DNA of 14,181 bases from Peptostreptococcaceae bacterium (lineage in GTDB: Bacteria; Bacillota_A; Clostridia; Peptostreptococcales; Acidaminobacteraceae), in NCBI GenBank assembly GCA_013619035.1, contig JABXKX010000627.1:1-14181 (forward strand), read 5' to 3'. Both the position numbers and the translations under genes were made by a program. Every line of letters begins with the position of its first letter. Position 1 is the stretch's first letter. The notes under the pieces are model-generated. The model made no database searches and was not told where the DNA came from. It was given only the letters and a program-made list of their open reading frames with translations. Below are positions 8,128 through 14,154 of this stretch, piece by piece.

Positions 8128-8233
8128 ATATTAGGTACATTAATTGTTTTTGAGTCAATATCTCATAAGTAGCTTTATCTGCATACATTTTGTGAGAGTT
8201 GCATATTCTTTGTTTTCTCTTAATCTTCTTCAT
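8126..8233 (-). CDS. Small basic hypothetical protein, 35 aa
   Basis: On the minus strand ATG at 8233 opens a 35-codon frame ending in TAA at 8126-8128. The product begins MKKIKRKQRICNSH and ends QLMYLI; it is strongly basic at the N-terminus with one Cys and one His and no membrane segment. The best support is a perfect ribosome binding site AAGGAGG five bases before the ATG, and a stop positioned at the terminator it shares with tdh. It lies 10 bases downstream of another small ORF with an equally good ribosome binding site, which looks like a two-gene micro-operon. No family recognised; function unknown. Confidence 0.55.
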   Translation of the reverse strand: MKKIKRKQRICNSHKMYADKATYEILTQKQLMYLI

Positions 8234-8243
8234 AAGATCCTCC

Positions 8244-8339
8244 TTATAATAATTCAAGTTTGAATTTAACAAAATCATTTTCGTGTAAATTTCTGTTCTC
8301 AGTTTTTTTCTTGTTTTTATTGAATAATTTTTTTAACAT
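8244..8339 (-). CDS. Small lysine-rich hypothetical protein, 31 aa
   Basis: On the minus strand ATG at 8339 opens 31 codons ending with TAA at 8244-8246. The product starts MLKKLFNKNKKKTENR and ends VKFKLELL: a short amphipathic, Lys-rich N-terminus and a more acidic and hydrophobic tail. The start is preceded by AAAGGAGATATACT, a near-ideal ribosome binding site. The next small ORF starts 10 bases after its stop. The MLKKLF opening could be a short membrane-surface helix, as in some small regulatory peptides, but that is only suggestive. No family recognised. Confidence 0.5.
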   Translation of the reverse strand: MLKKLFNKNKKKTENRNLHENDFVKFKLELL

Positions 8340-8371
8340 AGTATATCTCCTTTCAACTTCTATCTGTAAAC

Positions 8372-8402
8372 AGTATATAATATTGCCTTAAACCCACAGC
8401 AA
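8372..8402 (-). promoter_or_regulatory. Possible promoter for the two small minus-strand ORFs
   Basis: The minus strand reads TTGCTG (8402-8397), a 19-base spacer and TATACT (8377-8372), about 33 bases ahead of the first small ORF. The spacer is longer than ideal, so this is tentative. Confidence 0.3.
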
Positions 8403-8466
8403 TACCTTTCTAAAAGAAATTTGCGGGAAATTTTCACATTCTGTAGACCTAACCCCTAAGTTTGAT

Positions 8467-8486
8467 CTAGGAAAATATTTTCCTAG
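8467..8486. promoter_or_regulatory. 20-bp perfect palindrome, probable operator
   Basis: CTAGGAAAATATTTTCCTAG is perfectly self-complementary. A further half-site TTTTCCTA follows at 8487-8494. It has no downstream T-run suited to termination, so a protein-binding site is more likely. It lies about 85 bases upstream of the MFS promoter. Confidence 0.5.
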
Positions 8487-8518
8487 TTTTCCTAAAAAAT
8501 CATCTGAATAAAGAACTC

Positions 8519-8558
8519 AGCATTTTCAATGCTTTAACACAGCATTGGGTCAACCCAA
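8519..8558. repeat. Alternating hairpin repeats and a second palindrome upstream of the MFS gene
   Basis: AGCATT (8519-8524), AATGCT (8528-8533) and AGCATT (8541-8546) allow two mutually exclusive hairpins. TTGGGT-CA-ACCCAA (8545-8558) is a second dyad partly overlapping the last repeat. All lie upstream of the predicted -35, so an operator array fits better than an attenuator. Confidence 0.4.
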
Positions 8559-8569
8559 CACTAAATGAA

Positions 8570-8597
8570 ATGACAAAAGTCAGATATTATGTATAAT
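8570..8597 (+). promoter_or_regulatory. Promoter of the MFS permease/kinase-like unit
   Basis: ATGACA (8570-8575), a 16-base spacer, and TATAAT (8592-8597). A leader of about 40 bases leads to AGGGGC ahead of the ATG at 8642. Confidence 0.6.
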
Positions 8598-8641
8598 AGA
8601 GAAGAGACATATTTCGTATACAGAATTAAAAGGGGCGTAAA

Positions 8642-9811
8642 ATGAAAAAAGATCATCGTTATTTATCATGGGGCATCTTGGTTTTTGGATTTATAATTGT
8701 ATTCTTTCATAGGCTGGCAATCGGTTCAGTAGCCGATCAGTTGATGAGTGATTTAAAACTCGATAGTGTACAAATTGCTAATTTAGCCGCTATGACTTTT
8801 TATGGTTATGCTTTGATGCAATTACCAGTCGGCATCATGGTGGATACCATTGGTGTTAGAAAAATTTGTACAGTAGGTATGGCTGTGACAGCTGTCGGAT
8901 CAATCCTATTCGGTATGAGTGATATTTTGATTTTATCCTACTTTGCGAGATTGCTTGTCGGTATAGGGACTTCAGTAATCATTGTTTCAATTATGAAATT
9001 ACAAGCAACACTATTTCCCGTAAATATGTATTCTACATTATCAGGTCTAACATCACTGTTTGGTAACTTCGGGGCTTTCTTTGCCACAATCCCATTAACA
9101 TATATTGCAATAAACTTTGGATGGCGAAAAACATTTATTATATTGGGTGTTATCACAGCAATTTTATCCGTGTTGATTCATATATTTGTAAAAGAAGGAC
9201 AAACTTATGAGAAACATGATAAGATTAATGTAAAAGAAGCTGTTAAGTATGTACTAACCAATAAAAAGGTATATCCAGATTTTTTCATTATGGTATTCTT
9301 TGTTGGTTCATTAACCGCAGTATTGGGATTATGGGGGAATGGTTATCTTAAAACCGTTTATAATATTTCAGGAGAAAAAGCAGCCTACTATTTATCGTTT
9401 ATAACTTATGGATTTATAGCAGGTGCACCTATAGTGGGAAAACTTTCTGATTTTCTAGGTGGAGAAATAAAGAAAATACTGTTGATTGCCAGTGGTGGTT
9501 ATGTACTTATTTGGTCTTATGTACTTTTGATTCATAAAGGCCAACCACCTATGAATCAATGGCCAATAATCTTCTTTTTAATGGGATTATTTATCATTTG
9601 TCATATACTTGTTTTTTCAAATGTAAAAGAAGTCAATCCATTGAAATATACAGGTATCGCTATCTCAATAGTAAATATAGGAGAATTTGTTGGAAGTGGC
9701 TTAATCAGCCTATCTATGGGTTACATGATTAAAAGATTAGAACTGACATCTATGCCAGCGGATCAAGTATTTAAAACAGCAATGATTATGGTTTTAGGAT
9801 CAGCAGTCTGA
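8642..9811 (+). CDS. Major facilitator superfamily permease, interrupted near its C-terminus by TGA
   Basis: 389 aa to the first stop. It is an MFS transporter of the sugar-phosphate/organic-anion-like type: TM1 at about residues 8-27, the loop 2-3 motif A seen as GIMVDTIGVRK (about 64-74), ARLLVGIG in TM4, a basic central loop near 185-205, and six further helices. Family members have 12 helices and about 400 residues. Here TGA at 9809-9811 falls in the middle of the twelfth helix. The same frame continues for 13 codons (SFIAWTFMHKKEI) to TAA at 9851-9853, giving a normal-length 403-residue protein if the TGA was a TGG Trp codon. Substrate unknown. The MFS promoter and a following kinase-like gene suggest a two-gene operon. 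Confidence 0.8.
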   Translation: MKKDHRYLSWGILVFGFIIVFFHRLAIGSVADQLMSDLKLDSVQIANLAAMTFYGYALMQLPVGIMVDTIGVRKICTVGMAVTAVGSILFGMSDILILSYFARLLVGIGTSVIIVSIMKLQATLFPVNMYSTLSGLTSLFGNFGAFFATIPLTYIAINFGWRKTFIILGVITAILSVLIHIFVKEGQTYEKHDKINVKEAVKYVLTNKKVYPDFFIMVFFVGSLTAVLGLWGNGYLKTVYNISGEKAAYYLSFITYGFIAGAPIVGKLSDFLGGEIKKILLIASGGYVLIWSYVLLIHKGQPPMNQWPIIFFLMGLFIICHILVFSNVKEVNPLKYTGIAISIVNIGEFVGSGLISLSMGYMIKRLELTSMPADQVFKTAMIMVLGSAV

Positions 9812-9853
9812 AGTTTTATAGCGTGGACATTTATGCATAAAAAAGAAATCTAA
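9809..9853 (+). other. In-frame TGA plus remnant 3' coding tail of the MFS gene
   Basis: After the TGA the frame reads SFIAWTFMHKKEI and then TAA. This completes TM12 and supplies a basic cytoplasmic tail typical of MFS C-termini. With this tail the gap to the next gene's ATG is 13 bases with GGAGG placed correctly; without it the gap is 55. A single G-to-A change (TGG to TGA), a sequencing error, or programmed readthrough all fit. Confidence 0.7.
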
Positions 9854-9866
9854 TTTGGAGGTTGAA

Positions 9867-10655
9867 ATGAAAATTGGAGAACTACTAGTTATTAATACAG
9901 AGTATGACTATTATGATTTTGGAGAGGATCATTATGTCAAACTTTTTGAAGAAAGTTATGATCGAGAAAAAATTATAAATGAATTTGAGAAATCCATTTA
10001 TATAAACAGCGTATTTAGCAACTGCCTAAAAGGCAATGAAATTGTTGAATTGGATGATAGAACTGGTATTGTCTACAAAAATGAAGCTGGAGAAACCTTC
10101 TTATACTTAATGGAAGAAGCAGACATCAGTATTGATATAGAAGCAGAAAAGTTTGCTTCGATACATGCTGGAATGCACCATATAAAATGTGACAATTTAA
10201 TTGATCAAAAGAGTTTTTTTGAAAATCAAATCAATGCATGTGAAGATATAACATTAGACGATAAAGACAATCTAATACACTTATTAAATAAGCTTCCAAC
10301 AGGAGAAACTTTATGTCATGGTAATTATCATCTGAACAATGTTTTGTTAAATGACAAAGAGTATAAGATGTTAGATGTAGGGTATGCTTACAAAGGTCAC
10401 CCTATGTCAGATGTTGCAAAATCATGTATCATATTAGATGTACCAAGATATTTGAGTGGTGCTTCACAATTATTTCAAGAAGAACTCATAAAGATAAGAA
10501 TTAAATTTATGAGCTTATATTTAGAGTACTACCAAAAGTTTGCACCCTTTGATGAAGAATTGTGTTTACAGTTTTATAAATTGGCAGCCGTTGTCAGATT
10601 AAATGGAAAATTTGAAAATGAAAAAGAATGGCTATTAACAGTCATCAGAAACTAA
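9867..10655 (+). CDS. Aminoglycoside phosphotransferase/choline kinase-fold protein with altered catalytic motif
   Basis: 262 aa. The C-terminal lobe of the APH fold is recognisable: LCHGNYHLNNVLL (HGN at residues 151-153, Asn158) corresponds to the Brenner motif HGDxxxxN, and MLDVGYAYKGHPMSDVA (Asp170 and Asp182) corresponds to the metal-binding Asp and the GxPxxDxA helix. The Brenner catalytic base Asp is Asn here, so phosphotransfer may be weak, altered or lost. The N-terminal lobe is acidic and divergent. The ATG at 9867 is preferred because GGAGG (9857-9861) sits five bases upstream; the TTG at 9855 overlaps that ribosome binding site. It follows the MFS permease with tight operon spacing, suggesting it handles the transported substrate (inference). 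Confidence 0.65.
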   Translation: MKIGELLVINTEYDYYDFGEDHYVKLFEESYDREKIINEFEKSIYINSVFSNCLKGNEIVELDDRTGIVYKNEAGETFLYLMEEADISIDIEAEKFASIHAGMHHIKCDNLIDQKSFFENQINACEDITLDDKDNLIHLLNKLPTGETLCHGNYHLNNVLLNDKEYKMLDVGYAYKGHPMSDVAKSCIILDVPRYLSGASQLFQEELIKIRIKFMSLYLEYYQKFAPFDEELCLQFYKLAAVVRLNGKFENEKEWLLTVIRN

Positions 10656-10673
10656 CGTCGCTTATGCGGCGTT
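10654..10673 (+). terminator. Weak hairpin after the kinase-like gene
   Basis: AACGTCGC (10654-10661) pairs with GCGGCGTT (10666-10673) with one T-G pair around a TTAT loop. Only a poor T-tract follows and the next -35 begins at 10676, so it may be a partial terminator. Confidence 0.5.
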
Positions 10674-10675
10674 TG

Positions 10676-10703
10676 TTGACTTTTTAAGAGAAAGTTGTAG
10701 AAT
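10676..10703 (+). promoter_or_regulatory. Promoter of pulA
   Basis: TTGACT (10676-10681), a 16-base spacer and TAGAAT (10698-10703), 21 bases before the start codon with AGGAGG in between. Confidence 0.65.
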
Positions 10704-10724
10704 AGTATCAGAATAGGAGGACAT

Positions 10725-12788
10725 ATGAAAGAGACATTTCAAGCATTTTTAGATGAAATAAAGATTATTACAGCAGAAATTGATTGTCATTACTATGATG
10801 GTCTCAGTAGTGAATTTAAAGTCATTGATGAAGACAATAATTATTATGAAACGATCATCAAAGAAGAACATAAAACAGACAATAAAAGAATATATAAGTT
10901 ATTTGTCGATGGCTTAACAATCGGTAAAAACTATACCATAGTTGACGAACATTTTTTAAAGGTCCCTTTAACGTACAGATATGTTGTCAGAACCGCAGTC
11001 TTTGATGAGTTATTTTACTATCCAGGAGATGATTTAGGTGTAACTTATACAAAAGAAGCATCTGAGTTTAGAATTTGGTCACCAGTAGCATCAAGAGTAC
11101 TTTTAGATTTAGAAGGTGAAATATACACTTTAGAACGACAAGAAAAAGGTGTTCACTATGTTAAAGTTGAGGGTGACTTAGCAGGCAAGAGTTATGAATA
11201 TCTTTTAAATATCAGCCATAACTGGCATCAAGCAATTGATCCTTATGCACTCAGCGCAACGCCAAATCATAAGAAATCAGTCGTATTAGACACCGGTAAA
11301 ATAGACATAAAACTCAATAAAGAGATGTTACCTATCTTAAAACAAAAAACAGACAGTATCATTTATGAGTTACATGTTAGAGACTTTTCGTCTAAAGCAT
11401 CAAGTGGCATCAAAGAACAAGGTAAGTTCTTAGGTTTAATAGAAGAAGGTACCAGAAGCGATAGAGATGATGTAACTGGATTAGATTATTTACTTAATTT
11501 AGGATTTACACATCTACAGTTATTACCGATTTATGATTTTGGTTCAGTCGATGAACTCAATCCCTTATCACATTATAACTGGGGTTACGATCCAATGCAG
11601 TTTAATGTACCAGAAGGTAGTTATGCCTCTGACGTTAATGATCCTTATTCAAGAGTAATAGATCTTAAGAAGGTCGTCTCAAAATTACATGAAAAAGGTT
11701 TAAGAGTTGTTATGGATGTGGTTTATAATCACATGTTCGATCGGTTCTCAACAAGCTTTGAAAGCATTGTACCATATTACTATTTTAGAACCGGTGAAGA
11801 GGGTATGATTTCAAATGGCTCTTTCTGTGGTAATGACTTTGATTCGACCAGATTGATGGGCCGAAAATATATACTAGATAGTATCAAACTGTGGATGACA
11901 GAGTATGGTATAGATGGCTTCAGATTTGATTTAATGGGTATTTTGGATGTCACCACTATGAATCAAGTAGCGACACTTGTATCAGAATTAGATCCAAATG
12001 CTATGGTCTATGGAGAAGGTTGGAATATGCCAACACTTCTAGAAGAAGATGATAAAGCAACTATGATGAACCAAGCACTTATGCCTGATATTGGTCATTT
12101 TAACGATATGTTTAGAGACACTGTAAAAGGTGGCTCGATGGAAGAAGAAGAAAAGTTAAAAGGCATCCTTTTAGGTGATATGAAACAGTTCAGTAAATTA
12201 CCGAATTTGCTGCTTGGATCACCAATGAAAGAAAAGGAAACCTTCTTTAGTGCCCCTTGGAAAAGTGTGAACTACGTAGAATGTCATGATAATCAGACTG
12301 TATATGATAAAATGATTACCTGTGAAGTAGATGAGGTCGAAAATAGACAAAAATTGATGTTAGCAACGGTTTTATTCTCACAAGGCATACCATTTATCCA
12401 TGCAGGGCAAGAGTTCTGTAGAACCAAACAAGGCGCTCATAACAGCTATATGTCATCCGATACAATCAATGGACTAGATTGGCATAGAGCATATGAATAC
12501 AAAGAAATTGTAGAGTTCACTAGAGATGCAATAGCACTTAGAAAAGAAACACCAGAATTTAAATATATGTCATATGATGTTCATATAAAGGATAAAACAA
12601 AGAAACATAAGAAACTGATTGAAATTCACTATGATAAAGAAGTAAAGTTAATCATAAATATGTCTCAACAGCTTCATGAAGTAAAGTTAAAAAAAGAAAA
12701 AATAGTCTTCAACAAACATGGGAAAGCTGATATACATGAAAAGTATATACTAGAACCACTTGAATTAATCATCATAAAAAAAGCCTAA
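10725..12788 (+). CDS. pulA: Type I pullulanase (alpha-1,6-glucan debranching enzyme, GH13)
   Basis: 687 aa, close to the usual 700 for cytosolic type I pullulanases. There is an N-terminal beta domain (about 1-100), a CBM48-like domain with FRIWSPVASRVLLDL (about 115-129), then the GH13 barrel. The pullulanase hallmark YNWGYDP is at 284-290. Catalytic regions: region I DVVYNH (331-336), region II GFRFDLMG with nucleophile Asp402, region III YGEGW with acid/base Glu431, region IV VECHDN with transition-state stabiliser Asp522. A beta-sandwich domain closes the protein. No signal peptide, so it acts inside the cell on glycogen or imported branched maltodextrins, hydrolysing alpha-1,6 links. 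It has its own promoter and terminator; no other glycogen genes are in the window. Confidence 0.95.
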   Translation: MKETFQAFLDEIKIITAEIDCHYYDGLSSEFKVIDEDNNYYETIIKEEHKTDNKRIYKLFVDGLTIGKNYTIVDEHFLKVPLTYRYVVRTAVFDELFYYPGDDLGVTYTKEASEFRIWSPVASRVLLDLEGEIYTLERQEKGVHYVKVEGDLAGKSYEYLLNISHNWHQAIDPYALSATPNHKKSVVLDTGKIDIKLNKEMLPILKQKTDSIIYELHVRDFSSKASSGIKEQGKFLGLIEEGTRSDRDDVTGLDYLLNLGFTHLQLLPIYDFGSVDELNPLSHYNWGYDPMQFNVPEGSYASDVNDPYSRVIDLKKVVSKLHEKGLRVVMDVVYNHMFDRFSTSFESIVPYYYFRTGEEGMISNGSFCGNDFDSTRLMGRKYILDSIKLWMTEYGIDGFRFDLMGILDVTTMNQVATLVSELDPNAMVYGEGWNMPTLLEEDDKATMMNQALMPDIGHFNDMFRDTVKGGSMEEEEKLKGILLGDMKQFSKLPNLLLGSPMKEKETFFSAPWKSVNYVECHDNQTVYDKMITCEVDEVENRQKLMLATVLFSQGIPFIHAGQEFCRTKQGAHNSYMSSDTINGLDWHRAYEYKEIVEFTRDAIALRKETPEFKYMSYDVHIKDKTKKHKKLIEIHYDKEVKLIINMSQQLHEVKLKKEKIVFNKHGKADIHEKYILEPLELIIIKKA

Positions 12789-12798
12789 GGGCTTTTTT
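12777..12798 (+). terminator. Rho-independent terminator of pulA
   Basis: AAAAAAGCC (12777-12785) pairs with GGCTTTTTT (12790-12798) around a TAAG loop that contains the stop codon. Confidence 0.85.
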
Positions 12799-12868
12799 AT
12801 TTACTTTACTTCTTCCAAATTATTCCATATACTAAAATTGGAAATAATCATTCTAAAATAGAAATTAG

Positions 12869-12877
12869 TGGTATAAT
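12869..12877 (+). promoter_or_regulatory. Extended -10 element of the recombinase gene
   Basis: TGGTATAAT is an extended -10 without an obvious -35. It directly abuts the AGGAGG ribosome binding site (12878-12883), so a transcript starting 6-7 bases downstream of it would lack that site; either initiation is displaced or a distal promoter makes the translated message. Confidence 0.45.
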
Positions 12878-12890
12878 AGGAGGAGAAACC

Positions 12891-13904
12891 ATGAGGATTC
12901 AGAAAAGTGAAAGAAGTGTAGATGTCAAAGTAGATTATAATCCACACGTTGTTGAGTGTTTAAGAAACATCGGTAGCGGATTTTGGAATAAAGAAATGAA
13001 ATGTTGGCAATTTCCGCTCTATAAATATGACGATCTCATGAAAATGAAACACGAAGTTTTAAAAAGCAATAACAAAGCAGATGACAAGATAAAAATACTC
13101 AGAGAACATATGATACGAAAAACCTATAGCCAACATACTATAGACGCCTACATTGGACATTTAAATAGATACCTTATTTATAGCCATAACTATGTAGATA
13201 TTGATGTGATTAATGAATATATAGGTTTATTGTTGTATAAATACGAGTGTAGTTATACCTATGTCAATCAGTTGGTAAGTGCTATTAAATTGTATTGTAG
13301 ATACACCAATGAATTATCTTTGGGTGATATTATCTCTATTGATAGACCTAAAAAAGAGAAAAAGCTTCCAAAGGTTATGACCAAACAACAAGTCCAAAAA
13401 ATATTCCAAGTAACCAATAATAATAAACATTTAACCGCAATGATGATCGCCTACTCAGCGGGACTTAGAGTAAGTGAAGTAGCAAGTTTAAGAATCGAAG
13501 ACATTGATTCGGACCAAATGGTTATGAGAGTTAAACAAGGTAAAGGTAGAAAAGATAGACTCGTGCCTTTATCCAAAAAACTACTGATACATCTAAGAGA
13601 GTTTTATTTCATTTATGAACCAAAAGAATGGTTATTTGAAAATGCAGCAGGAGACCATCTCAGTACAAGAACACTCCAAAAAGCTTTTGCCAATTCAAGA
13701 GAAAAAGCAAACTTAAAGACACATGTAACATTTCATAGTCTAAGACACTCATTTGCAACACATTTATTAGAATCAGGTGTCAACCTAAGATATATACAAG
13801 CAATCCTAGGACATAATTCATCACGAACCACTGAAATATACACACATGTAGCAACAAGTCATTATAAAACACTAGCGAATCCACTAGATAACCTATATCA
13901 GTAG
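12891..13904 (+). CDS. Tyrosine recombinase with HARP-like N-terminal extension; candidate integron-type integrase
   Basis: 337 aa. Residues about 10-53 (VDVKVDYNPHVVECLRNI, then W32 and CWQFPL at 38-43 and a closing YDDLM) resemble the HARP motif of SMARCAL1-like proteins, which bind single/double-strand DNA junctions. Residues about 65-150 are a SAM-like core-binding domain. Residues about 160-337 are the catalytic domain with the full set Arg193 (AGLRVSE), Lys218 (QGKGRKD), His282 and Arg285 (HSLRH), His308 (LGH) and nucleophile Tyr317 (IYTHV). The PLDNL ending resembles IntI and IntI-like enzymes, but the extra IntI helix between the conserved patches is absent and the core is XerC/D-sized. 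The start has AGGAGG. Three bases after its stop begins an attC-like fold, so this is the likely enzyme acting on it. A recombinase group with this N-terminus is widespread, notably in Bacteroidetes, which hints at mobility. Confidence 0.85.
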   Translation: MRIQKSERSVDVKVDYNPHVVECLRNIGSGFWNKEMKCWQFPLYKYDDLMKMKHEVLKSNNKADDKIKILREHMIRKTYSQHTIDAYIGHLNRYLIYSHNYVDIDVINEYIGLLLYKYECSYTYVNQLVSAIKLYCRYTNELSLGDIISIDRPKKEKKLPKVMTKQQVQKIFQVTNNNKHLTAMMIAYSAGLRVSEVASLRIEDIDSDQMVMRVKQGKGRKDRLVPLSKKLLIHLREFYFIYEPKEWLFENAAGDHLSTRTLQKAFANSREKANLKTHVTFHSLRHSFATHLLESGVNLRYIQAILGHNSSRTTEIYTHVATSHYKTLANPLDNLYQ

Positions 13905-13906
13905 TT

Positions 13907-14033
13907 CGCATAACCACAGATTCGCAGATATCCACACATAATCAAAGCCAATATCAGCAATCTAGCTTTAGCAACACATTGAGCACCAAACAAAAATATA
14001 TTGCGAACCGTACACAAACATGGTAGTTATACG
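13907..14033 (+). repeat. attC-like recombination site candidate directly downstream of the recombinase gene
   Basis: Outer cores: CGCATAAC (13907-13914) and GTTATACG (14026-14033) are inverted copies with one mismatch, carrying the AAC/GTT triplets expected of R'' and R' boxes. Inner boxes: TTCGCA (13921-13926) pairs with TGCGAA (14002-14007), then a single unpaired G (13927), then ATAT (13928-13931) pairs with ATAT (13998-14001). This gives a 10-bp stem with one extrahelical base, as in the L''/L' boxes of integron attC sites. The unpaired spacers are unequal (6 and 18 bases), and the R boxes deviate from RYYYAAC/GTTRRRY at one position, so it is non-canonical. A competing 7-bp pairing GTTCGCA (13904-13910) with TGCGAAC (14002-14008) also exists. 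Confidence 0.5.
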
Positions 14034-14038
14034 CCATG
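14019..14038 (+). repeat. Small hairpin presenting the GTTATAC core in its loop
   Basis: CATGG (14019-14023) pairs with CCATG (14034-14038), leaving TAGTTATACG as the loop. It would display the putative crossover core in single-stranded form. Confidence 0.35.
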
Positions 14039-14154
14039 GCCTTAAGTGCGTGTGCAACGTCCTGTTGCAGATTTTTGATGACTTTGAGTAAGTAGAGTCT
14101 TCAAGGTCAGAAGAGCACTTTGGTATTTTTGAGAATGGTACACTGAGTTAACCG
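14034..14154 (+). repeat. GC-rich structured block after the attC-like site, possible second site or non-coding cassette
   Basis: AAGTGC (14044-14049) pairs with GCACTT (14115-14120) and encloses two hairpins: TGCAAC (14053-14058) with GTTGCA (14064-14069), loop GTCCT; and GACTTTGA (14080-14087) with TCAAGGTC (14101-14108), one G-T pair. This is a three-way-junction fold. A core-like GTTAACCG (14147-14154) lies 121 bases after GTTATACG in the same orientation. GC content in 14031-14070 is well above the neighbouring genes. No ORF with a ribosome binding site is visible. The last bases hold ATG at 14168 in an open frame, without a convincing ribosome binding site. Confidence 0.4.

Larger units (their letters stand above)
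8340..8641. other. Gene-free regulatory interval between the small-ORF unit and the MFS permease
   Basis: No ORF with a ribosome binding site is seen here. It holds divergent promoters (minus-strand elements near 8372-8402, plus-strand at 8570-8597), a 20-bp perfect palindrome at 8467-8486 with an extra half-site, alternating AGCATT/AATGCT repeats at 8519-8546, and a TTGGGT-CA-ACCCAA palindrome at 8545-8558. The density of dyad symmetry suggests binding of at least one regulator or a structured leader. Confidence 0.5.

Noticed and set aside
9809..9811. UGA read as Trp (Mycoplasma-type code) across the genome
   Set aside because: Trp codons in the other genes are TGG and no other gene has an in-frame TGA; one TGA in about forty Trp positions does not support reassignment.
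9855..9866. TTG start four codons upstream in the kinase-like gene
   Set aside because: It overlaps the GGAGG that serves the ATG at 9867.
13910..13936. DnaA-box-like ATAACCACA and ATATCCACA, possible replication origin
   Set aside because: Only two imperfect matches, no AT-rich unwinding cluster or replication genes; they fall within the attC-like fold.
13907..14033. Canonical integron attC site
   Set aside because: The cores deviate from RYYYAAC/GTTRRRY at one position and spacers are unequal, so it is reported only as attC-like.
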